NCBI GenBank assembly: GCA_010094025.1
Contig: ML991838.1
Span: 101,587-165,586, forward strand
Origin: Viridothelium virens
Taxonomy: Eukaryota; Ascomycota; Dothideomycetes; Trypetheliales; Trypetheliaceae
DNA length: 64,000 nt
Reading direction: 5' to 3'
Shown: positions 21,316 through 33,525 of the stretch, one piece after another
Layout of the letters: every line of letters starts with the position of its first letter
How positions within the stretch are numbered: the stretch's first letter is position 1
Notes under the pieces: generated by a model
What the model saw: the letters and a program-made list of their open reading frames with translations, nothing else
What the model was told of the DNA's origin: nothing
Databases searched by the model: none
Program-made: the position numbers and the translations under genes

Positions 21316-24143
21316 TCAGCCACTCGTCGGCCCCTGCGGATACACCGGCACCGTAAAATTATAGCTCCCCGCCCTCCTCGGCAGCGCATCCACCACCGCC
21401 GCACTCCCCGTCAACGCAAACTCCACCCTCAACTTCGCATCGACATCCAGCTCCAGCACATACTCGCCGGGATACAGAACCAAGTCGCCGTTCTCGTCGG
21501 CGCGCGCCAGCGACCCCAGCGTGAGCGGCAGGTTTACGGTTTGCGAGCTGCCGACCGCGATGTCGTGCGCGCGCGCGTACGAGACGAGCGATTTGTTGGG
21601 GTAGGGCGCGGGCCCGGCGTTGCTGGTGGAGAGGAAGAGGAGGGCGACGTAGTCCGAGCCGAGGTTGGCGAGGCCGCCGGCGTTGGTGATGGAGGCGGTG
21701 ACGGTGGTGAAGGGGGCGGTGTCTTTGTAGGTTGTGGTGGAGGCGCTGATCAGGCTGCTGATGTCGTAGGAGGGCTGAGGGGTGGAGGACCAGGAGAAGG
21801 AAAAGTTGGTGTAGTGTAGGCCGTAGCCGAAGGGGATGATGGGGGTGCCGGTGTACCACTTGTAGGTGCGGCCGGGATAGGAGCTGTTTGGTCGGAGGTC
21901 CATTTCGTATTTCGTTACCGCTGAAGTGTAGTTCGCGGGATACTGAGTGACGGGGAGTCTGCCGGCAATGGATTTGGTGCCGGTCAGGACGTCGAGAATG
22001 GCGTAGCCTCCATCTTGGCCTGGATAGCCGCCCCAAACGAGAGAGTTGACTTGTTTGTTGGACAAAATCGCAGTGTCGTCGACCTGTCCACCACCAAACT
22101 GGACTACGACAAGTGCTTTGCTCGAATTTGCTAGTTGACCAATAAGATCGAGCTGATTGCCAGGCCAAACAATGGATGTCCGATCCATGCCTTCCGCCTC
22201 GATAGTTGTATCAATTCCTCCCAGATAGATGGTAAGGTCTGCCGACTTGGCAGCAGCAACCGCAGCAGCAAAACCTGATGTATCTGTTGAGTTGATGCCT
22301 GTTCCATTGACGTACTGAACATTGGCCCAATGGCTCTGAAAAGCCTCCAATGGACTGTTGAGATACGGCGCAACTCCTTCATAATTGCCTTGCATTTGAG
22401 TTGTGGCGTTCGCCCAGGGACCAATGACAGCGACTTTTGAGACATTCTTGCTAACCGGCAGTGTTCCATCGTTCTTCAAGAGTGTCATACCTTCGACAGC
22501 CGCTTCATATGCTAAAGATTGAGATGCTGGAGTGCTGACATCGGACCAATTCAGAGAGCCGAACGGTGAGTTACCATCAAAATATCCTATCGAAAACAGA
22601 GCATTATAAAGTCTTGTTAGCGCTCGATCGACATTAGCCACCGTTGTCTGGTTCATTGCAACGGATGCGTTGAGGTTCAAGTACGTTGTTCCACAATCCA
22701 GGTCAGTCCCAGCATTGAGTGCGACTGCAGCGCCTGCGTCGTTGCTGTCAACGAAATGGTGCGAGTTGTATATGTTCCCAATGGCATCGCAATCGGACGT
22801 TACATAATTGTACGGAGACGAGAAGTTCCAAGCTTCGCGTAGAACGTCTTGGAGAAGATACTCGCTCGCACAAGAGGGAATACCATCTACGGCATTGTAA
22901 GCGCACATGACGCTGCCAACTGCAACGTCTCGAACACAAGTTTTAAAAGGAGCCAGATAATATTCACCAAGATCTTGCTGCGTAGGATCGAGGTTGTTAC
23001 TGGTGCGGTTCGTCTCGATATCATACACGGCGTAATGCTTGCAGGTTGCGATAATCTGTTTTTGTGAGGGATCGTCGAGGCCTCCTTGGAGGCCAGGGAT
23101 CAAATTTTCGATGTATCGCTGGACATGGAAAGCATCTTCCCCTGGTGTCTCTAATCCCCTTCCCCAGCGAGGATCTCGGAAGGGGTTGATGTTGGGAGTC
23201 CAAAAGTCGAATCCCGCGTGTCCATTATTGGCAAAAGCCCGTGCCTCCTTGCCCACCACACTTGCCACAGCGTTGATCAGGGGATCATCGAAAGCGGCTG
23301 ACATCAGAATGGGCATGGGAAAACTCGTGGCATAACTAAAATCTGATCCATTGGGTGAATTGAAAGAAACTCCGGGACTCTCTGCCACTCCATGAAGCGC
23401 TTCACTCCACCATTCATACGGCATCAGGCCCAGTCGGAGAGAACCAGCCGCAGAATCGACCAGGTTACTAACCTTCTCTTCAAGTGTCAAAGAAGATATC
23501 AAGCCCGCGACACGATCCTCAATAGGAAGAGATTTATCGCAGACCTTATTGGCACAGAGGGGGGCCAGGCTGCAAGCCCCAACAGAAGAGCCACTATTCT
23601 GCGTTTGCGGGTTTGTAATTTGGTAAAGATTCATGCTGTAATTGGATAGATTAGTACAGATCACATCGGTCTCGAGTCAGAAATGGGGAGCTCCAAAAAC
23701 ACCTACAAGTAAGTACCTCCACATGAAGCGGATGAGTTGCCCGGACACGCATCGTTGCAAGAGCTCTCGTTTGCTTTTTTTGCGACTCCAGCAACCGTGT
23801 TACCACAAAAACATTGACTTCGTTCTCTTGTTAATCATCAGTAGCCGGGCAGGATTTCGTGGACATCTTACGTCGTGTATTCGACGCCACTGTAATTGTA
23901 TCCGAGCAAACCACACAAATTCGCGCAGTACTGGGGAGAGTTCAAACTCCCAGGTACAATTTCCCTCCCATCAAGGGTCCTCGTTGTGCTATCGGTGTAG
24001 CATCCAAGATCCAAATAAGAAGCTGTATATGCTGCATTGCCAGAGGCGGAGCAGCTAGAATTGGCTGCCGAGACAGCTGGAATGAGGGAGAGGTGAGATA
24101 CCAAGAGTCCTGCAAGTGGACCAATAAAACTTGAGGACCACAT
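21316..24143 (-). CDS. Secreted GH3 beta-xylosidase with an N-terminal WSC domain
   Basis: Three exons, 24143-23872, 23817-23707 and 23635-21316 (introns of 54 and 71 bases), encode 900 residues. A signal peptide (MWSSSFIGPLAGLLVSHLSL...) is followed by a Cys-rich WSC domain at about residues 44-130: LGCYTDS, then YCANLCGLLGYNYSGVEY, QCFCGN, and SSCNDACPGNSSASCGGTY. From about residue 145 it is a full GH3 exo-1,4-beta-xylosidase, with the nucleophile Asp409 in VTSDCDAIG and the conserved ATCKHYAVYDIE and PGEDAF segments. A fibronectin III-like C-terminal domain closes it. It would release xylose from xylo-oligosaccharides outside the cell. WSC domains bind polysaccharide or wall glycans, so the fusion may tether the enzyme. 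Many GH3 xylosidases lack this domain. Confidence 0.93.
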
Positions 24144-25471
24144 TTTGGTACGATGTTCAAGAAAGGAAGAATTAGGAAAGAAGCAAGATATTCCTGAAAA
24201 AGGAAGATTGTGCACCTTTTTTCACTGCAGACATACCTCTGGGTACTTCCAGCATCTCCATGAGTGCCTTCGTGAACTTGTCGGCTAAATGAAGTCCTGT
24301 ATGCTTCATTGATTGCATCGGCTCGAATGCTCGGCTTCGTCCGTACTGCCGCTTCATCTTTCAACCCATCTCCAAGTACAACTATGGCTCGTTGTATTTG
24401 TGAGATGGTTTTACAGAAAAGCATCCTCCAGCCATACCTCTTTCGGGCGCTTGTAGGCGTTTCAGATTTGCTGGTTAGAGCGCTTGTGGCTCTGCGATAA
24501 GGCTAGTCAAACCCACGACAGCCAAGTGACTTGATTCCAGCGATGATGTCTATCGCCGATGGCTACTGTCCGAGTGTACTCCGTACCATACAGCTGAACC
24601 TCGGCGAGGAGATTTCCGCTTTAACTTGTTTCAGTCTTTGAAGGTTCCGGCAAATTCAGCTTCTCCTCAACGTTACGAAAAGGCCATGATTGGTTCTGGA
24701 TTAGCACGAGCGTACCGGCTTTCCTCGAGGATGTTCCTTGAATGAGAGCCGTCTCCGCAAAATGGCTCCCGTCATGGCTAAGCTGAGGAGCTCCGCACTA
24801 AGATGCAGTGGTGCGCTGGTGCCACGCCAATTTGGATCTGGACCCTTTGAAGGATCGGCAAGCTGCATTGCACAATGATGTCAAGAGCGGGGGATGCTCG
24901 ATGATCTTACAGCTGCCTGCTGCTGATCGGAGGAGCTAGTTTGAATGAATTGCGTGTCTCTAAAATGCAATTCTCAGAGGCGAGAGAGGGAAGGAGATGT
25001 TTAAGTGGAGACGGAAAGAAACTGTGGAGCCCACTTCAACGGGATCTTACGCGATATTGAGAGCTAAACTCGTTCAGTGTATTCAATAGAAGGCAAATAG
25101 CCTAACAAGAAGCACAGGCAACGCCATCTTACAGAATTAGCTAAGCAGCGGCATAATTGTGGGGTTCGTCCAATAATTGCTACATCTATTGAGTATCTAA
25201 GATGCGGTTGTAATGAGAGAGATGTCTAGAGAAAACGGTACACAACATCAACCTATCGCTAGATGGCGATCTTTAGTATTATCAATTATTATTTGGCCTG
25301 TGTTCCAGGAATGCAATTGCCGACCGCAATGCCCTCATCAGAAACGTAGATACATGAAGAATCGTTGCCGAGCAGTCACCTCCAAATCCAGGTTTTCGCC
25401 TTCCATTAACCCTGCTGGCCAGAAATGCATTCAAAACATCATGAGAGCGCGCTGAGCAAATTTTTTTTTGT
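24144..25471. other. Intergenic region upstream of the GH3 gene
   Basis: About 1.3 kb with no supported gene. It contains the 5' region of the xylosidase gene and one copy of the TACGGAGTA 9-mer (reverse orientation, 24577-24585). Confidence 0.5.
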
Positions 25472-26554
25472 TTACAAGAGCGCCATAGCACCAACGACAC
25501 CGGCAGCCAACCCAAACATGTTGTAGCTGACATGGGCGGCGCCAGCGACGGTTTGGGCAGCAGGGGTAGATGTCGACGGACGAGTGGCGCTGGTGAAGGT
25601 GCCGTTGGATGCAGCAGTAGCAACGGGCTGACCCTCTGATTTCTCTGACACGACTGGGGTAGCGGAAGCGGGTCCAGAAGCGGCGGGGGTAGAAGCAACG
25701 GAAGCGGCAGCAGAACTGGCGACCGGCTGTCCCTCAGACTTCTCGGAGACGATGGGGATAGAGGTGGTGATAGGAGCAGGTGCCTGTGGCTGGCCGTCAC
25801 TGATTTGGCTGACAGCAGTTGGCATCACCGGCTGGCCATCAGAAGCCTGGGTAACCAAAGTGCCGACGGTGGTGCCAATGGGCTGGCCCTCAGATTTCTC
25901 GCTGACAAGACTGGAAGCAACGCTGGTGGCGCCAGGTTGTCCCTCGGACTTCTCAGTCACTGAGGGGAGAACGGAACCAGCAGTGGGCTGGCCATCGCCA
26001 CCTTGGCCAGAAGACCCGCCAGAAACGGCTTGGATGTAAATTGCAGAGCACTGTGGAGCCCAGTTGGTGTTGTAGAGATTGTAGAAGCCTCCAGATTGGC
26101 AGGCATAGAAGATAGCGGAGCTACCAAGAGCGAGCGAACCATTACCACAGACGGACCACCCAGCAGTGTAGATAGCGCCCGTCTGGGGAGGAGCATCAAA
26201 CTGGAATCTGTTGATTGACGGTCAGTGTTTCATGCGTTTCACGTGTCATGAGTAGACAAAGACATACTGGTAGTTGGCGGCAATGTAGCCAGTGCGGCCA
26301 ATCTGATCCTTGAGGACACCGTTGTTGAGGTTGAGAGTGAGGGTGCCGGAGGACTGGCGCTTCTCAAGATCGCGCTTCGATGAAGACGCGGTTGAAACAT
26401 TGACAGTGGCGATATTGAAGGTGCCGGCGTGAGTGGGCGCGCACCCAGCAGGGGCTGCCTGGGAAGGAGCAATGGCGGAGCTCACTCCCTGGGGAACAGC
26501 TTGGGCGATACCCGCGGCCGAAGCGAGGGCAAGCGCGACCTGGAAGAACTGCAT
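25472..26554 (-). CDS. PIR-like GPI-anchored cell-wall protein
   Basis: Two exons, 26554-26268 and 26207-25472, with a 60-base intron, give 340 residues. A signal peptide (MQFFQVALALASAAGIAQA) and Kex2-type KR sites in SSKRDLEKRQ come first. A globular region with spaced cysteines (WSVCGNGSLALGSS, FYACQSGGFYNLYN, APQCSAIYIQAV) resembles the Cys domain of PIR proteins. A repeat tract follows with six units of V-[ST]-[EQ]-x-S-[DE]-G-Q-P. One of these, AVSQISDGQPQA, is a near-classical PIR repeat. A Ser/Thr stretch and a hydrophobic C-terminus fit a GPI signal. PIR repeats link covalently to beta-1,3-glucan through Gln. Here the Cys domain precedes the repeats, the reverse of yeast Pir proteins. 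Confidence 0.88.
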
Positions 26555-27588
26555 GATGGATACTGTATTGTACAGGAGGCAAGCGCAGAACGAGCGTGTA
26601 GTGAGTAAAGGAAACGACGCAAGTTCGACGATGAGGGAGGAAAAATGAGGAGGAAGGATACAGAGCAGTTGGCGAGAATGGTAAAGGGGGGAAAACACGC
26701 AGCGAGGGTATCGTGAATATAAAGGGCTTGTGTTGCTGCAGGTAGGCCGCATATCACAGAGCTTGGCTTTGGGCCAATTGACCAGTGACCAGCACCTCGA
26801 CCCCTGGAACCGCTAATCCGGATGGCGGGTGAGGAGCAAAGGCTAACACAACTAACTCCATTGATTCAACAGTCACCCCCCCATCACCCTCCATCACCAT
26901 CCCCGACAGGCATCGTCTACGAAGCTATTTGATGGCTAGGCTGCTTGAAGCGCTGCCCGCCGGATCGCGCCCATTCTGAAACGTAAAATTGTCAATCCTC
27001 CTCTCTCGACCCCTGCCACCTGCCGCTTTCTCTTATCGCTGCCCGCCGGGCCTCGCTTGCGCCCAGCCATCGCCATTATGGAAAACTTGGGAGAGACCTG
27101 TCTCCACACCGGACCATGCCGGCGTGCGGAGGTCATCAACGCGTATCTTCATCAGCGCCATGCATTCACTGCATCGATCCAATGAGATGCGCCAATTCAT
27201 TGTTGCACAACATCGCTGCTACTGCTGCCTCTGCTCCTTTTCATGGACTGCACAGATCTTTCGCTGTCAACACTGACCACTCTCTGACCACCCTGACCAT
27301 TTCCTGCACATGAACATCTTTCCAGTTTAGCCCTAAGACATAATTCCCGCTCGGGTGGGTCGTTTCCCGTGCTGTGGAGAAAAGGGCCAGGATCCCCCAA
27401 CCACCGCACCCGTCAAAGCCTCAGTCGCCTCATTGGACGCCACATTTCAATTACGCGGCCGCTTCGGTCGATCCGTTGACCAACAAATGGGCAAATGGGC
27501 AATTGGTGCAAATGGGCATGTCTGGCATTCCCCATCTCCATCTCCATGGCGTCCATCTCCGTCTCCATACTCCGTACAAAGAATGCGG
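26555..27588. other. Intergenic region upstream of the PIR-like gene
   Basis: About 1 kb with CT-rich stretches and a (ctccat)-like low-complexity patch at 27535-27570, plus one reverse TACGGAGTA copy at 27568-27576. No gene is supported. Confidence 0.5.
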
Positions 27589-28411
27589 TCATCTCACCAC
27601 ATTCCTAAGTGCACTCTCCATCCATAGCTTTGTATACAATTGATGCAGCCAGCCAGCCGCGGCGTTGATTGGGGGCGCGCCGGTGTCTGATTTGCCTAGT
27701 CCTTGGTAGAAGCAACTCTTCAGTTGAAACTCGGCCACGCCTTCCGCTTCCTTCACCTCTGCCCGCATCTCGAATAAGCCGTCAGTCTCTCTGACATCGC
27801 TGTTCTTGGGCGAGTCTCCACATCGCACCATAATCGCTGACGGAGAATGCGACACGACCTCAAAATGGTCTGTGATTTGGGTGCCCAATGGGTAGGAAGA
27901 CGCTTTCAACTCCTCACGATCCCATAATTGATGCGCGGTTTCTGGCCCGCGAGACAATCGCTCGAGAATTTTGCGTTGGATAGTGTAGCCTACACTCCAG
28001 CAATACTGAAGATTAGCGTCGTTCAATCATTCCAGTGCAATGACCTGGTGATGGCTTCTGGACGGGCATTCCATCTTCCGGATTGGTCGATCAAAAAAAA
28101 TAATGCCGCAAACGAAACTGTGCCAACTCACCAAATCCGCTCCAAACGCCAGCGCAAAACTGCTCTACCAGTTTCCCATCCTTCTCCAATAGTTCGGGCC
28201 TGATCTTACTCAGTGGCACCCTCCTTATGCACAAGTCATGAAATGTTGGGTTTCGCTCCGGGTTTAAGCGATTGTAGATGACATTTGTAAAGATCTCATC
28301 TGTCGTCGTCATGGGCACAAACTTCGAGTTCCGGGTCCAAGCAACAAACGTGCCAACTGTTGCCAGAGAACTCCATCCTATGATGGAAGTGGTGGTGCGC
28401 AGGATGCCCAT
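27589..28411 (-). CDS. Conserved fungal hypothetical protein
   Basis: Two exons, 28411-28132 and 27989-27589, with a 142-base intron, give 226 residues; the junction reads VWSGFG-YTIQRKILERL. A hydrophobic N-terminus (about residues 8-25) could be a membrane anchor or a mitochondrial or ER signal. The rest is a compact soluble-looking domain with TAHQLWDREEL, GTQITDHFEVV, VRCGDSP, DGLFEMRAEV and a C-terminal YTKLWMESALRNVVR. It has the look of a conserved ascomycete family, but I cannot assign a function. Codon use and splice sites appear ordinary. Confidence 0.8.
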
Positions 28412-29171
28412 GATGGTGTGTAGAGTGTAATCGCAATGGGCGGACTTGATGCAAGGAGGAGGTCGAAATCAGAGGCCAGATTTATTTTGGGACTGTGGTA
28501 CCTTTTGAAGCTTTTTGTTCAGGTCCAATTTTAAGCTGTATTACTCTCGTGACTCGCGGGTAAATGACCCCGAAACCCGAAGCGGCTACCAAACATCTTC
28601 CAGCTCCGACCACCTTGCCCTCAACCACGTGTCGGAATACCTCGTCCTTCTCAGAGATGCTTCTCCTGTGCAGCAGTAAACCTGAGGAAATTGAGGATTG
28701 TCCCCACATATATACTAGATCTACACGACTGGGCAAACCATCCGCTGTGCTTACCCAAACCACTCAAAATGGTTCTGCGGGAGATGAACCGTTTCAGAAC
28801 TCGGGGTAACCGACGACTACTCCTGGCTTTCGGCAAGCATCATCTTTGTAAAAACCCTTGCGAAGCCCTCAAAACTCTCTAGACCATGACCGGATAAGTC
28901 TGCCGAAAGCAAAAATGATGGGGAATCTTCTCGATGGTTTCAAGAATATTGTTTCAAAGTTTCACTATGATGAAGATCAACTTTAATTGTAATCCACTGA
29001 GTGCTCTAATCATCCGTTTATAAGGTAGCAAGAAGACGTACTTCTTCAACCACCGGCATCACTTCTCCAGCCTTCGCTTCATTGCACATTCTTTACTTTT
29101 CGTTCATCGTTCTGCTCTTTGTGGCAATTTCTGTCGTTCTCATTAGGACTATCATTATTTTTGTACTCAAA
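28412..29171. other. Divergent intergenic region
   Basis: About 0.76 kb between the starts of the conserved hypothetical and the Cys-rich secreted protein. A TATA-like tttataagg lies at about 29018-29026, roughly 150 bases before the secreted protein ATG. No other gene is supported. Confidence 0.45.
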
Positions 29172-29836
29172 ATGCAGTTCTTCATTCCTCTAGCCGTTCT
29201 CGCATCTATCGCACCAGCCCTGGGGGCTCCTCATGTCCAGGCCTTGAATAAGCGTACTCTGGATCCTGCCACTTCCAACACCAAGGGTGTCTGCCCAGCC
29301 AAGGAAGCCTGTAGCGCCTCCAAGGTTTCCACGGCTATCCAGGCCGCTGAGTGCAGCCACAACACGCGTGTCTCTGGTACCCAGACTTTTGCGGTCTTCG
29401 TCACTGATCACCAGTATGTTACCACTTTCATCCTCTAGCCTGGCTGCTTTCTTCATCTCAGCGCTGGACGAAAGTACATGTCCTTATCATTGTAACGAGC
29501 GCTATTCGAAGCATTTAACTCATCACCTTTCGCCGTATAGATATGACTCCTCTCACGGCGCCCCTTATGGTACTTGCTCGGCCTACACCTGTACCGCGCC
29601 GACCAGCGCTCAGATGACAGACGATGATGCCGACTGCTGGACCTTCTTTTGGGGGTGAGTTCCTACACAGAATCCCACATTTACGAAACAGCATTCCTGA
29701 CGAGACCTGTGTAAACAGTGACGAAGGTGAAAGCGAGGGCTATGGTACTGGATGCATTGAAGATCCCAATACTGGCGAGTGTGGTTGTGAGGACTCCGAT
29801 GGAACCTTCGTTCCAGGAAGCAGCAGCTGTACCTGA
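29172..29836 (+). CDS. Small secreted cysteine-rich protein (effector-like)
   Basis: Three exons, 29172-29413, 29541-29654 and 29719-29836 (introns of 127 and 64 bases), give 157 residues. A signal peptide (MQFFIPLAVLASIAPALGA) is followed by a KR site in ALNKRTLD that Kex2 could cut. The mature part has ten cysteines in CPAKEAC, AAEC, GTCSAYTC, DADCW, GTGC, GECGC and SSC contexts, and is acidic. Proteins of this size and cysteine content are typical candidate effectors or antimicrobial proteins, but no family is recognised. The first intron is long and could hide a small alternative exon; the direct join keeps the frame (TDH-QYDSSHG). Confidence 0.7.
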
Positions 29837-29960
29837 AAGTGAGATGTGGTTGCGAGGCTTGGGCGGTCATTCGCTGCTGGATGCGATACGTGTGCGCACC
29901 ACCATCGCTGACTCGATCAGCCGTGCGGTCTCTTGAGCGATTCAACGCAATACTGTAATC

Positions 29961-32900
29961 TTAGACCAAAAATGCAAAGAACCAAATGGCACTGGTTAGT
30001 CCAACAACCAATGCTCTAATTCTCAAGGCCATGGCTCCAGACTTCGTGCTCGTCGCCTGTGCATTTCCAAATCTTGTTGCGGCGCCGGTGGCGCTATTCG
30101 CAGCAGTGTTAGTTGCAGATGCCGTTATGGGTGCATTCGAGAATGCCTTGGTCACACTGCCATTCACGACCAAACCTCCAGGCGCCAAGGAAACCACCTC
30201 TCCATCGACCGTTATCGCTGGTCCTCCTACGCTTAGCGTGATGCTACCATCCATAACCACCGTTCCAGGGTGACCAGACTCCTCGACTGCGGTCAGCACC
30301 TTGCCATCAGCCCCTGTGACACGTACTTCTTCCTCTGCTATACCCGAAAATGGTGCCCACGAAGCTGTCCTCGATCCGTCAATAACAACGCCATTTGGTC
30401 CATCGCTAAAGACGTGTCCATCGATCGTGAGGGCTGGTCCGCCCACTGAGAGTGTCTGCGTCCCAATGACCATATCGCCATTACTTTCTTCAGATGCCGT
30501 AACTACGTCAGACCCCAGAGAAACGACAGCTGTAGCTTTAGTCCCCGAACCAGAGTCTGCCGTCAATGGCGTGGCTAGCGCCACCGTAGAGCTACCGTCA
30601 ATGACCAAGCCATTACTTCCCACACTCATGACATGCCCATCAATCGTTGCCAGAGGTCCGCCAAGTGAGAGTGTCTGCGATCCGATGACGACAATTCCAG
30701 AATGACCAGGCTCATCCAGTGCCGTGAGCGTCTGCGATCCGAGCGTCAGGACCGCTCCAGTTCCTGCAGCAGCCTGGACAATCGCGTTTCCAGCTCCGTT
30801 ATCTCCACCCAGACCCAGCCTTGCATTCGCACCAGCGGTGGTCCCTGGCAAGGAGATAGTCGAAGCCGCGGCCCCACTGCCAACGACAACATATCCATTG
30901 CCCACTGAGACAGGAGCGCCTCCGATCTCCGTCATCGTACCCGCACGCAGCGTAGTCCCATCGATTTGCACGCCATCTGGATCATTTGGAACCGCATAAA
31001 CCAGCAGTCCCCCAACTTTCCCAACCACTCTTAGGTCCTGCGCAACTCCTGAACCCCCTAAAGCAACCGTCGAAGCTTGCGCACCACTAGCCACGACCAG
31101 ATACCCGTTCCCGACCGAAACCGGCGTCCCGCCCATCTCGGTCTGGCTGCCAGGGCGCAGCGTGGCTCCCGCGATCTGTACAGCATTGGGCTCGTTCGGG
31201 ATCGCATAGACAGGCTGTCCACCCACTTGCGCCACCACCCGCGGATCCTGCGCTCCTGCATCACCACCAGCACTGCCACCGCCGCCGCCAGACGAAGCTC
31301 CTTGCCCAGGTGCAAAATCCCCAGGACTCGGGCGAGGGTTCGAACCCCCTTCAGCGAGGGCGGGGAGAATATCAATCCCGGGATCGCTTGGCGAGTCAGA
31401 GCCAGAGCTAGAGCCATAGCCATAGCCAGAGTTCTCAGGTGCTCCACCGTTGCTCGGGTCCGAGTCCGCCCCCGCATTCGCGCCAGAGGAGCCGCCTCCG
31501 CCTCCGCCCCCTCTTCCGCCGGGACTCAGCAACATGCTGACGATGTTGCCGCCCGCAGCCTGCGCCGGATCGCCTCCACGTGCGGGATCGCCTTCAGAAG
31601 AACCTCCTTCGGGACGAGGAGTGTTGCCAGACGAGGGGGTCCCCGGGTCGCCGTTCACGTTCCCATTGTCATTGCCAGCGGGCCCGGGAGCAGGGCGCGG
31701 ATCAGAGTCGGGGTCGGATGGAGGGTTCCCTGGGGGAGGGTCCTGAGCGGGCTGTGCGGGCGGAGGATTGGGGTCTTGCGCGGGACGCGGATCGTTTCCT
31801 GCGGGGTCTCCTGAGCCGCCTTGGCCGGGTGGTTGTGGGTATGATGGAAGTGGGCCTGCTGCAGAGGGTTCAGTGGGGTTGGGCGTAGGTTGTTGGTTTG
31901 GCGTTCGGGATGGCGTTGGAGCAATTATGGGCGGGCTGGCGGAGGCAGGCGTGGTGGGATTCATGTTAGGTCCTGTTGGGATCGGAGACGGGCCTCTGGC
32001 TGGCGGCGTCGTTGGGGAGACTGGGATCGGTCGCGCGGCTGATGGCTCTTGCTGCAATGCATGAGGAGGATCGTAGACGCCTCGGTAGTCGTATATGAGG
32101 GTACAGGCTGAATACATGGGATTGAGGATTTCCATGAAGCTCTTTGGGTAGGCCACGATAGGAGAGTATTGATCCGGAGTCATGATCGGACAGAAGTTTG
32201 CCGGTTCCCCATGGCAGAACCACGCATTTGTATAGGCTGAGTAAGGCATGGGTGTATTGAAGTCACCGTAATTAAATGAGTACGGTCCAGCAAAGGTGCC
32301 GTAAGGGTATGGCTCGCCAGCAATGGGATATGGAACAACTCTCAGACTGGAAACATCATGAGGATCAACCGGTATGATGGTGTTCGTCTTTACAATGCTC
32401 TGAGTTCCGCACCAGTCAACGCCAACTCCGCTGAAAGACATATACGCGGTTGGAGAAGTAAGGGTCATGCCCTCGAATACCTGCGTGTTCGGCCCACTTC
32501 CTGTTGGCTCGGCAGTATAAGTCGTCATATTCGTTCCATTCGGACACAGACCGTTATTAGGTACCGCAGTTTGAGGCCAGTAAAGCAAGCGTATGGACTG
32601 AGCTGTGATCTGACATGCCGAACATACGGAAGATGGTACGCAATCCGGAGCTGGGGGTGATGTTGGTGATATTGGTGCGCCAGGTATGCTGCAGGAATGG
32701 TATCCTCCTGATTCGCTGCACGTCACGCTTGACTCGTGAGCCTCGCTGTAGTTCGACCATGCTGATAGAGCCGACGTATACGAGACACTCTCAGAATAAT
32801 AGGTGGCCATTAGCGGATCACAATCCACTGGCGCGATGCTACATGGTGGCTTCACGGGATAAGGACTGGTAGCCACAGCCTCACCGTAATAGCCACTAAT

Positions 32901-33525
32901 CGTGCTAGTTTGGACATCTGGATCGTGAGGACTGATGGCTCGAGGTATTCCATCGCACAGAGTAGTCGTGACATATTGATAGACAGTAGTAGTTTCTACA
33001 CTGAATCCAATCGTCTCGTACGTCTCGTACTTATGACTGCTCTGCCAAGAAGCGCGAGCAGCATCGTAGCTTTCGAGTGCTTTCGAACAGCTTTGTGCAT
33101 ATGCAGAGCCGGTGCCGTTAGAGCTGATTTGTGTAGCATTCGCCGTATATGTTGGAGATAAGGACGTAGAGTTCTGGGTAGGACTTGATAAGAGCGAAGA
33201 AGAGTTTCTTGAAAAGACTTCAGATGAAGTGATAGTTAGAGAACCGCTCGATGATTGTCCTAATCCTGCTACAATATAGCTCCCTATGCCATGGGTACTT
33301 TTCTGAGACAAGCTTGCGAGAGAAGTAGAAGTGCGCGACAGCAAACTCAAGCCAGACCGGCTTTGCGCAGAGGAACGAGAGATCCGATTTATATTTGACG
33401 AAGAGCTTGCGTCTGTAGTTCTTGTTAGCGGATTGACTTCGAAGAACAGGCTACTTACACGAAAAGCCATCCAATAGTTCTAATGCGCTTATCAATACAA
33501 CGAGTGACCAAATGAGTGTGTTCAT
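29961..33525 (-). CDS. Large secreted repeat protein, probably GPI-anchored
   Basis: Two exons, 33525-33459 and 33412-29961 (46-base intron), encode 1172 residues. The first exon supplies a signal peptide (MNTLIWSLVVLISALELLDG) that a model starting at the ATG at 33470 would miss. A Ser/Thr-rich stalk leads into a Cys-containing N-terminal domain. A long Pro-rich linker and a Gly/Ser tract follow, then five repeats of about 60-70 residues. The later repeats carry the pattern V-x-T-A-x-E-E, then IGSQTLSLGGP, TIDGHVMSVG and GLVIDGS. These regularly spaced hydrophobic and Gly positions suggest a beta-solenoid or similar stacked fold. The C-terminus is hydrophobic (VVGLTSAIWFFAFLV), as in GPI precursors. 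A wall or adhesin role is an inference; no ligand is known. Confidence 0.85.

Noticed and set aside
21359-22168. Minus-strand frame of 269 codons in another frame of the GH3 gene
   Set aside because: It is a shadow frame produced by the GC-rich third codon positions of the xylosidase gene; its product is Arg/His-rich with no domain.
31077-31814. Plus-strand frame of 245 codons
   Set aside because: It is antisense to the Pro/Gly-rich linker of the large surface protein, and its composition is only the complement of that low-complexity region.
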